A stretch of 64,000 nt of DNA. Source: a virus. The notes beneath the pieces were generated by a model that was not told where the DNA came from, did not search any database, and saw nothing but the letters and a program-made list of their open reading frames with translations. A program made the position numbers and the translations under genes. The stretch is taken from the IMG/VR virus record IMGVR_UViG_3300017991_000008, positions 1-64,000 of that record, one strand, 5' to 3'. This document shows, one piece after another, positions 56,748 to 64,000 of this stretch (positions are counted from its first letter, which is position 1; each line of letters opens with the position of its first letter).

Positions 56748-57323
56748 ATGCAAAAGAGACCGATTCGATATTTCCTGGTCTACGTGTGTTCGTTGGCTTG
56801 GGACTTGGTGGTTTGGTTAATCATGCTTCTCATGTGGTTATTCTGGGGGACGAAACTACGTTGGGAAGAGGGAGTGTGGTTTGAGTTCAAGCACAACTCC
56901 TGGCCGACCCGTACCTGGTACCGAAAGAAAAAGAACGGCAAACCTGTGGAGATCCCGGTCGAGCAGCAACCCATTTTGGGCAGGTGGGAAACGTGGGGAG
57001 GGACATCATTTTGTCATGGTGGTTTTTTGGGCCCGGGCCGGTCTGGTGGCAAGGGTATCGATACTGACACAGAGGAGCATGAACATATCCACACAGAGCA
57101 AGCAGAGACGGCCATGATGTACGCTTTGATTATAAACCTAGCCTTTATAGCGGAAAATCTGCTTCGGGGCTATGAGCCGGTGTGGTGGTTCCACTTGGTC
57201 ATGTGGGGTATTGGTTGGATCCTGTTTTATGGTTGCAGTGCACTCGTGGCATGGCTCAGGGGGGAGGATCCTTACCGGGGCAACATAAATGAGGAGTCTG
57301 CTTACTCTCAGACGGAGGACTAG
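56748..57323 (+). CDS. membrane protein with HEHIH motif
   Basis: 191 residues. Hydrophobic segments at about 8-33, 125-140 and 147-170. Between them a soluble loop (about 35-123) carries TSFCHGGFLGPGRSGGKG and EEHEHIHTEQ, an HExxH pattern at 111-115 like that of small M48/M56-type or phage metallopeptidases (HE-x-x-H-x-x-Q). The loop side (cytoplasm or periplasm) is unknown. Second HExxH membrane protein of the window. Confidence 0.55.
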   Translation: MQKRPIRYFLVYVCSLAWDLVVWLIMLLMWLFWGTKLRWEEGVWFEFKHNSWPTRTWYRKKKNGKPVEIPVEQQPILGRWETWGGTSFCHGGFLGPGRSGGKGIDTDTEEHEHIHTEQAETAMMYALIINLAFIAENLLRGYEPVWWFHLVMWGIGWILFYGCSALVAWLRGEDPYRGNINEESAYSQTED

Positions 57324-57325
57324 CC

Positions 57326-58048
57326 ATGGGGGGACAATTTAGATTCGATATGGATGGACGGGACAAGGACACGGTTGAGTTCGCCTTGGCTCACGCCAGG
57401 GTGATCCATGGAAAAAAACCGGAATTCCGAACACGCTCATGGAAGGGACCTGCGTTGCTAGAGCTCGCCAGGTACTACATGGCCAACACTGACGAGAGTG
57501 TGACAGCCTGTATTGTCGAACAGGACAAGGCAGTGTTGGAAGCAAGAGAGGAGGCTGCGGGCTCGAGCAAAAAATTTACACCAAAACATGAATCTAGAAT
57601 CCGTCAACGGATCCGGGATCAGTGGTTAGAGGAGCAGAAGCAGGGCCACGGCAAAGCGGTGGTGATGGATAATGAGCGCCTTTACGAGTCCATATTGGTT
57701 GCAGGGTCTCGGTACCTGGTAGAATGTCACCGTAACAAACAGGAACGGGAGAACTTTTCCGTGTTTGAATCGGATGCTTTTGAACGAGCCAAGCAAAGGT
57801 GGAATAACAAAGGTGGTTTTTTGCTTCGGATTCGTGGTGATTCGAGATCCCTAACAAAGGGAGACAGTAGACCCGTTTTTTACCTGTGGATGGAATCAGA
57901 AATCGAACTGGCTATAGAAAACGAATACATATCCTTGATGAACGATATCCATTCACCACAGATAGAGATCTCGGAAATAGTACCACCTGGGGAAGTTGAC
58001 TGGGATCCACCAGAAATAGCAACGTCACGATTGAAGTTGAAGGAGTAG
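57326..58048 (+). CDS. hypothetical protein, 240 aa
   Basis: Starts 2 bases after the membrane-protein stop. The chain is helical and highly charged, with a basic centre (HESRIRQRIRDQWLEEQKQG) and a beta-type segment near residue 165. The acidic C-terminus ends in Leu/Lys. No family recognised. It lies between membrane and zinc proteins in a late-expressed or accessory segment. Confidence 0.6.
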   Translation: MGGQFRFDMDGRDKDTVEFALAHARVIHGKKPEFRTRSWKGPALLELARYYMANTDESVTACIVEQDKAVLEAREEAAGSSKKFTPKHESRIRQRIRDQWLEEQKQGHGKAVVMDNERLYESILVAGSRYLVECHRNKQERENFSVFESDAFERAKQRWNNKGGFLLRIRGDSRSLTKGDSRPVFYLWMESEIELAIENEYISLMNDIHSPQIEISEIVPPGEVDWDPPEIATSRLKLKE

Positions 58049-58050
58049 TT

Positions 58051-58695
58051 ATGCAAAAAGATATTTGTAAGTTCTGTAACCACGTTTTTTGCCCTAGTTG
58101 TGAGAACCAGGGAGACATTATCGTCTGCTGTAGATGCGGAACAAGAAATGTACGCGAGATCACAGAGGGCTACGAAAAAGGAAATACAAAAGAGTTACCA
58201 CAAACACCGCGCCCACTATCTAAGCCTCCTGGTATGTTTCCGCCCAACGAAGAAGATTCAAGGGGGGGATACTGGCAATGTTCCCAGTGTAAGCAGGTAA
58301 AGTTCTCAGAAGATGAACCACCTCCAAAATGTGAAAAGTGTAGTGCGGAAGAATGGGTCGGAGGCTTGCCAATGGCTACAGTATGCCCGGTGTGTGGACA
58401 ACAGGGACAGAAAAAAACCATGTCCGCCCTGGCTGCAGAGGTTGAGAAGCGTATGTGGGAGAATGTAAAAAAGAGGGCAGAGCAGTTAATCAGAGAAGAA
58501 TTATCGGCTATCGATGAAATAATTGAAGCCTTCAAAACCGAGATACAGAAAGTTCGTCGCCCCCCTGATCCACCCGTTGATCGCGGTCTCGTAACCCAGT
58601 ATGCTGAACTTCTAAAGGTGCGTACAGACATGAGAACCCAGGCGGTTTCCAATTTACTAAGGGCTAAAAGACCGGAGATCATTAAAAAAACCTAA
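58051..58695 (+). CDS. multi-zinc-ribbon protein with helical tail
   Basis: 214 residues with three cysteine clusters: CKFCNHVFCPSC...CCRCG at 6-30, CSQCKQ...CEKC near 77-98, and CPVCGQQG near 113. The Pro-rich stretch between 48 and 65 is a linker. Residues 125-214 form long helices that could be coiled coils. Looks like a zinc-ribbon adaptor for nucleic acid or protein; specific function unknown. Confidence 0.6.
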   Translation: MQKDICKFCNHVFCPSCENQGDIIVCCRCGTRNVREITEGYEKGNTKELPQTPRPLSKPPGMFPPNEEDSRGGYWQCSQCKQVKFSEDEPPPKCEKCSAEEWVGGLPMATVCPVCGQQGQKKTMSALAAEVEKRMWENVKKRAEQLIREELSAIDEIIEAFKTEIQKVRRPPDPPVDRGLVTQYAELLKVRTDMRTQAVSNLLRAKRPEIIKKT

Positions 58696-58753
58696 CATTT
58701 GTAAATATTGCACCGAATAGGTTACCATTATTTCCAAAGAAAGGAGATAGGAC

Positions 58754-59629
58754 ATGGAAGAGTTCGCAACACTGAAGTTGACCAGGCCGTACATGCACGG
58801 ACCAGGTGTAAAACGACTTCAAGAGTTTGGGGATCTGCTCGGGTTCGATTACGGACCTAATGACGGGATCTTTGGGGGAGATACCGAAAACGCAGTCATT
58901 GCTATACAGAATCACTTTGGATTAGAGCCGGACGGTATCTGCGGGAAAAAGACCTGGGACAAAATACTAGAGGCTCTGGACTACGACTACGAGGGTTTTG
59001 ACCAGGAAGACGATGACGCCTTGATTGTCGATATTAGGGGTCAGCATGAACGTCCCAAACTGTATGCACGTCCACGGGACTGGAGCGATATCGACGGCGT
59101 GGTTATCCATCAAACAGGCTGTGCGATGCCCAAGGACCCGGAGAAGTGGCAACGTCTCAACGCTCACATCGGAGTGACCAGGGAAGGACGTGTGGTACTC
59201 GTCAACGACTATACGGATATGATTTGGCACGCCCAGGGGTTGAGCCAGCACCGCATAGGCATCGAGATAGCGGGGAACTTCCCAGGTATCGAAGGGGACA
59301 TGAGAACCCTTTGGAAAGGTGGTGGTGGACCACACAGTTTGACAGCCGGTCAGATGGAGGGGCTCGAGACTGTATTTTACATGCTCAAAAGTGAGTTCAA
59401 GCTCAACCGGGCGACGTGGAAGTTTGTAAACGTCCACAGACAAAGTGCTCCTTCTCGTGTGGCTGATCCAGGAAGTGAAATCTACAAAAAGATCGTAATG
59501 CCGTGGATGGACGAACTTGGCGCCACAGACGGTGGACCAGCCTTTTACACAGGTAAAAAGAAGAAAGGAAACCCGGTTCCAAAGGAATGGAACCCTAGTT
59601 ACACATTTGGATACTTTCACAGGGCTTAG
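58754..59629 (+). CDS. N-acetylmuramoyl-L-alanine amidase endolysin with peptidoglycan-binding domain
   Basis: 291 residues behind AAAGGAGATAGGAC. Residues 16-75 are a PG-binding-1 domain (GPGVKRLQEFGDLLGF, GPNDGIFGGDTENAVIAIQ, GICGKKTWDKIL). Residues 108-252 are an amidase-2/PGRP fold: VVIHQTG with H119, IGIEIAGN, VHRQS with H228 and RVADPG with D238, the expected zinc ligands. The family usually has Lys or Thr before DPG; here it is Ala. It cleaves the amide between MurNAc and the stem peptide at lysis. The C-terminus is a Lys-rich linker and an aromatic end. Confidence 0.87.
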   Translation: MEEFATLKLTRPYMHGPGVKRLQEFGDLLGFDYGPNDGIFGGDTENAVIAIQNHFGLEPDGICGKKTWDKILEALDYDYEGFDQEDDDALIVDIRGQHERPKLYARPRDWSDIDGVVIHQTGCAMPKDPEKWQRLNAHIGVTREGRVVLVNDYTDMIWHAQGLSQHRIGIEIAGNFPGIEGDMRTLWKGGGGPHSLTAGQMEGLETVFYMLKSEFKLNRATWKFVNVHRQSAPSRVADPGSEIYKKIVMPWMDELGATDGGPAFYTGKKKKGNPVPKEWNPSYTFGYFHRA

Positions 59630-59643
59630 AAAGAGAGTTCGTT

Positions 59644-60480
59644 TTGAGAAATCTGATCACAGTGCTTCTGATGTTGCTCGTCGGGTGCTCGACGGTACCT
59701 GAGAAAGAGAAGGTCGAAGTAGAACAAACAGAACAGCAAGAGACACGAAACCAACCAGTTAAACAAACCCAGGACCCCGAAGCTGTCAACTCGGTATTTA
59801 AACAATTTCCCAACGCCGAACAGGGAGACGTTATATTGAGGATGGCTAGGGGCATACCAAAATGGAAGGAGACTTTTCATCACGGATGGTGGGAGTGTGG
59901 AGTTCAATACAAACACGATGAGGAGCAAAAAGAAGCCGCATTGATATGGGCGTATCGAATAGTGGAACTGGCAAACGAATATTCGGACGATGAATTCACC
60001 ATGAATCCATGGGGCATTGCCGGTACCGTGGCCAATGAATCCGGGTTTGATAAGTGCGCCCTTGGTGAATGGCTCCGGGAGTGGGCCTACGAAGAGAAGG
60101 CCATGAAGAAGAAACGTGGTGGTGCGATTTCCCACAGCATAAAAGAGCTCAGACCCTGGTTATTCAAGCCAAAGGTGCTTGCCAGTTACCAGAGAACCGG
60201 GTTCGATTGTGGTCCGATGCAGGAACTTTGGAAGTGCAACGAAGAGGGGTTCTGTCGATCTATTTATTGGGATCGGGATACACCGTCGATTTCCTTTGAC
60301 AAAATGTTCACCATGGATATTCATTTCGATTGGAACGTGCGTGAACTGCGTCGTCGTGCTAGAGTGAATAATACGGACAGACCATGGGGTACATGGAGAA
60401 CCGGGAAATACGCAAAATGGTACGACAAAAAAGTTACTCGTTGGGCTCGTTACATGGGTGCTAAAAAGGGGGAAATATGA
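59644..60480 (+). CDS. lipoprotein with lytic transglycosylase-like domain
   Basis: 278 residues from TTG 59644 with AAAGAGAG upstream. Residues 1-15 are a lipoprotein signal with lipobox LVGC (C15), so the mature protein would be anchored to a membrane. A Glu/Gln-rich linker runs to about 45. NPWGIAGTVANESGFDKCALG with the candidate catalytic E132 and GFDCGPMQ at 187-193 recalls the ES and GLMQ motifs of SLT/goose-lysozyme enzymes. It follows the amidase, so it may act at lysis or at the host envelope. ATGA overlap with the next gene. Confidence 0.65.
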   Translation: MRNLITVLLMLLVGCSTVPEKEKVEVEQTEQQETRNQPVKQTQDPEAVNSVFKQFPNAEQGDVILRMARGIPKWKETFHHGWWECGVQYKHDEEQKEAALIWAYRIVELANEYSDDEFTMNPWGIAGTVANESGFDKCALGEWLREWAYEEKAMKKKRGGAISHSIKELRPWLFKPKVLASYQRTGFDCGPMQELWKCNEEGFCRSIYWDRDTPSISFDKMFTMDIHFDWNVRELRRRARVNNTDRPWGTWRTGKYAKWYDKKVTRWARYMGAKKGEI

Positions 60481-60827
60481 GCGGAGAGCACATCCTTCTA
60501 GACGTTATAAACCAACGTTTAGACGAGGCAGGAGAAGGGAAACTTAAGCTCACAAATACTCAGTTTAAGTATCTGAGAAAACTCAAGGGTCTTTCTGAAC
60601 GCGGTGTGATCCTATCGATGGCGGATCGAGAGTTTCTGGACAGTATTCAACCAGATAGAAAAATAAGAAGGTGTGCCATGGTCACACCCAGGGGGAAATG
60701 CTCGGTGGGCTATGGAGATGAAGAACATGACCGGTGCCCTCACTGGGGGGACTGGTACCAATCAAAAGTCAAATGTGATGGTTATGACCCGGAAGAGGTT
60801 CGGGTGAACCGTTTTATGGGAGGCTAA
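60477..60827 (+). CDS. hypothetical protein, 116 aa
   Basis: ATGA overlap with the lipoprotein gene. A helical first 55 residues is followed by CAMVTPRGKC and a CPHWGDWYQSKVKCDGY segment, where cysteines and a histidine might bind a metal. No family recognised. Confidence 0.6.
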   Translation: MSGEHILLDVINQRLDEAGEGKLKLTNTQFKYLRKLKGLSERGVILSMADREFLDSIQPDRKIRRCAMVTPRGKCSVGYGDEEHDRCPHWGDWYQSKVKCDGYDPEEVRVNRFMGG

Positions 60828-60828
60828 A

Positions 60829-61212
60829 ATGGCAGAAGTATGTGCGATTTTTAAGGTGTTGCCGTGGTTGGACAAATCAAAACCAAGGCCACAACCGGAG
60901 AGGCTCGAAGATATTCTTCTTCCCGAAAGGAATGTCTCTGTTGTGAAAACAAAAAGGGCAGGCAAAGACATTCAGAAGGAGATAGCAGAAAAAGACGCCG
61001 CCTATCTGGGGCGTGTTAAACAGCACGTTCTACAGGAGATCGAAAAGATGGGTCTGGAGGTTAGGTCTACCCCTTCATTGGTTGCGGACAGGAAAGTACT
61101 TGCGGCCACGCTTGTGGCCTACGTACACGCCAAAGGTCCAAAACCGTCGGACATTAAGAGAACCCCCATTGCGAGGGTAGGAGTAGCAACCAGGCGAAGA
61201 CCAAAAAGATGA
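60829..61212 (+). CDS. hypothetical basic protein, 127 aa
   Basis: ATG 60829 directly after the preceding stop region, with GGGAGG upstream. Lys/Arg-rich chain with two helices near residues 55-100 and a basic tail (RVGVATRRRPKR) that could bind nucleic acid. Overlaps the next gene by 4 bases. Function unknown. Confidence 0.6.
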   Translation: MAEVCAIFKVLPWLDKSKPRPQPERLEDILLPERNVSVVKTKRAGKDIQKEIAEKDAAYLGRVKQHVLQEIEKMGLEVRSTPSLVADRKVLAATLVAYVHAKGPKPSDIKRTPIARVGVATRRRPKR

Positions 61213-61604
61213 ACGAGCGACCTCTTGTAGATTTGCTAACTGACCCGTCGGCGCCGTGGGCTTTCTCTCCTGATTTGGAAGCCGGTGACGTTCTAATGGG
61301 CCGTGAAGAATACCCAGACATCGAAGTAGTTAATAACGAACTCTACGATATCCAAAAAATTCAAGTCCAGTTGCTGAGAGTGAAAGACCCTGGTACCGGT
61401 GACGATTGTATCATGCGTCGTTTAATAGGTGTGCTTCACGACGGAAAGCAAGTGGATATAGGTGAAAGGTTTGTTGTTCCTTCCATACTTGTAGAACACG
61501 AAATGGATGTATCCAAATGCAATGCGTGTTTTGAAAAGATACAAGAAGACGAACTGGTAATCTTCGAGGGAAAAGCCTATCACGACCGATGCATGGAGGA
61601 CTAG
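61209..61604 (+). CDS. hypothetical protein with LIM-like C-terminal zinc site
   Basis: 131 residues, ATGA overlap. A beta-rich body (ELYDIQKIQVQLLRVKDPGTG) is followed by KCNACFEKIQEDELVIFEGK and AYHDRC, a C-x2-C ... H-x2-C set like half a LIM domain. Probably a small protein-binding module; no phage family known to me. Confidence 0.6.
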   Translation: MNERPLVDLLTDPSAPWAFSPDLEAGDVLMGREEYPDIEVVNNELYDIQKIQVQLLRVKDPGTGDDCIMRRLIGVLHDGKQVDIGERFVVPSILVEHEMDVSKCNACFEKIQEDELVIFEGKAYHDRCMED

Positions 61605-61931
61605 GTGAGCACGTTCACAGATATAAGGGACGCGATCATGGCCATAGCGGATGTCCGGGACATCCCTGGTTCGGTTGGTCTTCGTACCCCTGGGGAAAAG
61701 GTTGAATACAGGGGACAGGAACTTGACACTGGCTCGGCGTGGGGGGATGCCAAATCTCTTCAGATATTAGTGGAAGGCATAGCAACGTGGATGGACGGTG
61801 CGGGAGTGGGTAATATCGGTGCGATCTACAGCAAACTGAACGAACTGATCGGGCAGTACAACCAGCTTCGAGAAGACTACATAGCTGGAGGCGGAACTAC
61901 CACGGCAACCGAGGTGACCCCGTTACCATGA
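61605..61931 (+). CDS. hypothetical protein, 108 aa
   Basis: GTG 61605 follows the upstream stop with no gap, with GGAGG 8 bases before it. Helical chain with Gly-rich loops and a Thr-rich end. No motif recognised; overlaps the next start by 4 bases. Confidence 0.55.
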   Translation: MSTFTDIRDAIMAIADVRDIPGSVGLRTPGEKVEYRGQELDTGSAWGDAKSLQILVEGIATWMDGAGVGNIGAIYSKLNELIGQYNQLREDYIAGGGTTTATEVTPLP

Positions 61932-62380
61932 TAGACGGTGTGACAGAGATCTCGACAGGGGACCTGGCAAATCTGATGCAGGCAGTAGGGATGGGAGAAT
62001 CTGAGAAACTAAACTTGCCACAAGAACACCTGGAGGTCTGGTGTAACAGCGTTCCAGTGGCTCGTCTTGCCTGGGAGGAAGAACGACAAGACCACCGGGT
62101 TGTTGCAATCGCTTGTACATCTGGATCTCATGGGGTAATGGATCCCAAATGGAAAGACATAGGGGAGAGGCTCCAGCGGCTAGCCCAACGATTACCGAAG
62201 AGAAAATGTCAGTTGTGCAATGGCACCAAATGGATCCCCGCTGACAGCAAGGCGGCAAAGCTTGTGGCTGTACTATCTGGCTCTCTCAAAATGTACAGAG
62301 GGGTTGTGTACACTCCAACAGAAAAGTTCGCAAAGTTTGCAGAAAAGATGGCGTCGTTATCACTGGTCGAGCTCCTTTAA
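61928..62380 (+). CDS. hypothetical protein with CxxC pair, 150 aa
   Basis: ATGA overlap with its neighbour. A helical N-terminal half is followed by KRKCQLCNGTKWIPADSKA, a C-x2-C pair near residue 97. The C-terminal 40 residues are amphipathic. Function unknown. Confidence 0.55.
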   Translation: MIDGVTEISTGDLANLMQAVGMGESEKLNLPQEHLEVWCNSVPVARLAWEEERQDHRVVAIACTSGSHGVMDPKWKDIGERLQRLAQRLPKRKCQLCNGTKWIPADSKAAKLVAVLSGSLKMYRGVVYTPTEKFAKFAEKMASLSLVELL

Positions 62381-62395
62381 CATTTGAGGATCAGT

Positions 62396-62884
62396 ATGGG
62401 CGGCAACGGTACGGATTCAAGGAAGACGGGTTTATTCCGATTAGTCGTTGCCCTATGCCTGCTAGAGAAAAGAGCTGTTACGATTGATGACATTCAAACA
62501 CTAACAAACGTTTCCCAAAAGACACTGAGATACACATTGCTGACCTTGGAAGATGAGGGACGAGTGATAAAGACGTCCGTGGATTTGCCGGAATCAGAAC
62601 GGAGCCGAACAGCGTGGCTACCGGTGGGAAGGGCAGTATTGGAGAACGGGAGGATAGTTCGGTCTGAATGTGAAATATGCGGCAAAAGACCCAGGGCGGT
62701 TCGTATCAGGGGACGGGAACTTTGTCGATCCTGTATGCGTGGATTTGAAGACGATGATGGCCACTGGATCGTTCTCGGGTCAAGTGAGAAAACGGAAGCA
62801 ACCTTCTCCAGGCTTATTCTGCAGAACGAACATCACATGGCGTGTCTTTTTGAGAAAACACAGGAAAATAAGAAAACCAGTTGA
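62396..62884 (+). CDS. winged-helix protein with C-terminal zinc finger
   Basis: Start placed at ATG 62396, with GAGGA about 7 bases upstream; TTG 62384 in frame is possible. 162 residues. The first 70 residues read like a winged helix (LFRLVVALCLLEKRAVTIDD, VSQKTLRYTLLTLEDEGRVI). CEICGKRPRAV...RELCRSCMRGF near 92-116 is a four-Cys finger. Looks like a DNA-binding regulator; its stop overlaps the -35 of the 62881 promoter. Confidence 0.6.
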   Translation: MGGNGTDSRKTGLFRLVVALCLLEKRAVTIDDIQTLTNVSQKTLRYTLLTLEDEGRVIKTSVDLPESERSRTAWLPVGRAVLENGRIVRSECEICGKRPRAVRIRGRELCRSCMRGFEDDDGHWIVLGSSEKTEATFSRLILQNEHHMACLFEKTQENKKTS

Positions 62885-62915
62885 CACGGAAGCGAAAGAG
62901 GCTTATAGGTATAAA
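62881..62915 (+). promoter_or_regulatory. sigma70-type promoter, TTGACA-N17-TATAGG followed by TATAAA
   Basis: TTGACA at 62881-62886, 17-base spacer, TATAGG at 62904-62909 and directly adjacent TATAAA. Same architecture as 3323-3357. It should drive the 63020 and 63410 genes through the leader hairpin at 62954. Confidence 0.7.
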
Positions 62916-62953
62916 AGGCACAGGGCAATCATTTCAATTTTTATCCCCAGCAC

Positions 62954-63002
62954 AGCGGGGGTCGTTACAAACATCAAACCCGTGCCTGTAACGATCCCCG
63001 CT
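62954..63002 (+). promoter_or_regulatory. 16-bp leader hairpin
   Basis: AGCGGGGGTCGTTACA (62954-62969) pairs with TGTAACGATCCCCGCT (62987-63002), 16 base pairs with one G-U, loop 17 bases. It lies in the transcript between the 62881 promoter and the GGAGG site for ATG 63020. No T run follows, so an attenuator, stabiliser or RNase III site is likelier than a plain terminator. Confidence 0.6.
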
Positions 63003-63019
63003 TCATTTACGGAGGGGCC

Positions 63020-63394
63020 ATGGGCCTAGAGAAATGCAAACCGTTTCGTTCAAAAGAGTTTATGAAGTTTCTACACCGACACCGAAAAAATGAGCTGTGC
63101 GCGAGGTGTATGGTGAGGCCGTGGACACAGTTACACCACTTCGGGTATGACGGAGGGAAGGCTTTAAAGCCGTCAGATTTGTTTGTGGTGAGACTGTGTA
63201 AAAAGTGTGCGGATGAAAACGAAATCAAAGCCAGAGCATTAGCACTGGCCGGCAAGTGGGAAGTACTAGCCTGCTTCTTGCAGGACGCCATGTTAAATGT
63301 GGATGCGTGGTTGAAATACAGAAGGGACCGTGGTCGCCTGACAGAGGAGGATCAGGAAACTATGGCTCACATAAACACAGGGGATTTTTTTTGA
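63020..63394 (+). CDS. HNH-like zinc-binding protein
   Basis: 124 residues, GGAGG 7 bases before ATG 63020. CARCMVRPWTQLHHFGYDGG, KPSDLFVVRLCKKC give C-x2-C ... HH ... C-x2-C, an HNH-type layout seen in phage recombination proteins of the DUF968/NinG kind. The middle His pair would be the catalytic and structural pair if it is a nuclease; an Asn/His in the last motif position is not obvious. It is paired with an SbcC-like ATPase. Single-strand-annealing or endonuclease helper is possible. Confidence 0.65.
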   Translation: MGLEKCKPFRSKEFMKFLHRHRKNELCARCMVRPWTQLHHFGYDGGKALKPSDLFVVRLCKKCADENEIKARALALAGKWEVLACFLQDAMLNVDAWLKYRRDRGRLTEEDQETMAHINTGDFF

Positions 63395-63409
63395 GACAAG
63401 GAGACGGAT

Positions 63410-64000
63410 ATGACAGAAAAACTGGTAGATAGTCCACAAACTATCATCGAATTTCAATCAAGAAATGTGAAACGGCTCAAGGTGGTCAGGATAACACCCG
63501 AAGGTGAAATGGTGGTCATCGGAGGTGATAACGAACAAGGAAAGTCATCGATATTGGATTCGATAGTCTATGCGTTCGAGGGCAAGAGATCATTTCCTAA
63601 ACAGATTGTGAGAAAGGGGGCAGCCGACGCCGAGATAATGATCAAGACCCAGAATTTGGAGATACGTCGCAAGATCAATGAGAATGGCAAGGCAGTTTTG
63701 GAGCTCAGAAAAGACGGTGTTAAGGTTAAGAACGCCCAGCAAACAGCCTTGGATACTCTCACACACGGTATTTCGTTTGACCCGGAAGAGTTTTCGCGCA
63801 TGGACAAAACCAAACAGGCGGAACACCTTCGCAAACTCATTAAGCTAGATATGAGCGACCTGGAGACCGATTATGAACGGGAATACAATGACAGATCGGA
63901 TGTTAATCGAGATCTGCAGAAACAGAAAGCGAAACTGGAATCGATGCCGTTTCACCCTGGGATACCAGACGAAGAGAAGTCGGCCGCGGACCTCATGGTT
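63410..64000 (+). CDS. SbcC/Rad50-like ATPase, N-terminal part (partial)
   Basis: From ATG 63410 (GAGACGG upstream) the frame stays open to the right edge: 197 residues are visible. Walker A GDNEQGKS at 39-46 follows VVIGG, typical of the SMC/SbcC/RecF class. ILDSIVYAFEGKRSFPKQIV continues the head domain, and the Lys/Glu-rich stretch after about residue 155 starts a coiled coil. SbcC with SbcD removes hairpins and processes ends; no SbcD partner is visible. With the preceding HNH-like gene it forms a separate cassette. The end is outside the window. Confidence 0.8.
   Translation, partial: MTEKLVDSPQTIIEFQSRNVKRLKVVRITPEGEMVVIGGDNEQGKSSILDSIVYAFEGKRSFPKQIVRKGAADAEIMIKTQNLEIRRKINENGKAVLELRKDGVKVKNAQQTALDTLTHGISFDPEEFSRMDKTKQAEHLRKLIKLDMSDLETDYEREYNDRSDVNRDLQKQKAKLESMPFHPGIPDEEKSAADLMV

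Overview
The window is a 64 kb piece of a tailed double-stranded DNA bacteriophage, or of a prophage read from inside. Every gene I can support lies on the + strand. Genes are tightly packed with ATGA, GTGA and TAATG junctions and clear AGGAGG-type ribosome sites, and no stretch longer than about 210 bases lacks a gene. A tail sheath, tail tube, tape measure, LysM/X protein, D-type hub, spike, gp25, baseplate J and P2 I-type protein show that the tail is contractile (myovirus). There are no tRNAs, rRNAs, integrase, insertion sequences or CRISPR arrays. The host cannot be fixed from the sequence. The sigma-region-4-like regulator and the mix of virion families remind me of phages of Deltaproteobacteria/Myxococcota, but that is recollection, not proof.

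Layout. (1) 1-6.5 kb: early or accessory genes, mostly small and hypothetical, many with zinc-ribbon cysteines. They include a RuvC-like Holliday-junction resolvase, a Lar-like protein, a coiled-coil/winged-helix protein, a sigma-region-4-like regulator and a DUF1643 gene broken by a frameshift plus a stop. (2) 6.7-8.3 kb: a membrane protein with an HEFAH metal site, then a complete S-adenosylmethionine decarboxylase behind a structured leader with a 30-codon upstream reading frame. (3) 8.2-20.4 kb: packaging and head: large terminase, PBSX-type portal, MuF/SPP1 gp7-like protein, an Asp-Thr repeat protein, XkdF-type protease, a scaffold-like protein, major capsid protein and a protein with a histone-H1-like tail. 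(4) 20.4-28 kb: decoration, neck and head-tail connector proteins. (5) 28-50.8 kb: the contractile tail, baseplate and fibres. (6) 50.8-56.7 kb: a membrane protein, a double-XRE regulator, then YqaJ exonuclease, RecT, a replisome-organiser-like protein and a DnaB-type helicase. (7) 56.7-64 kb: membrane and zinc proteins, amidase endolysin, lytic transglycosylase-like lipoprotein, small unknowns, and finally an HNH-like gene and an SbcC-like ATPase behind their own promoter; the ATPase runs off the window.

How it fits together. TerL, portal, MuF, protease, scaffold and capsid build and fill the head. The connector set joins it to a sheath/tube tail whose length is set by an 868-residue tape measure. 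Exonuclease and RecT give single-strand annealing recombination beside the replicative helicase, with RuvC resolving junctions. The amidase and lipoprotein attack peptidoglycan. The most unusual elements are the phage-borne AdoMet decarboxylase beside the packaging genes, a beta module of about 85 residues scattered through five virion proteins, interleaved inverted repeats downstream of the capsid cluster that can form a pseudoknot, a DnaB helicase with a non-canonical Walker A, and long RNA or DNA hairpins at two operon boundaries.
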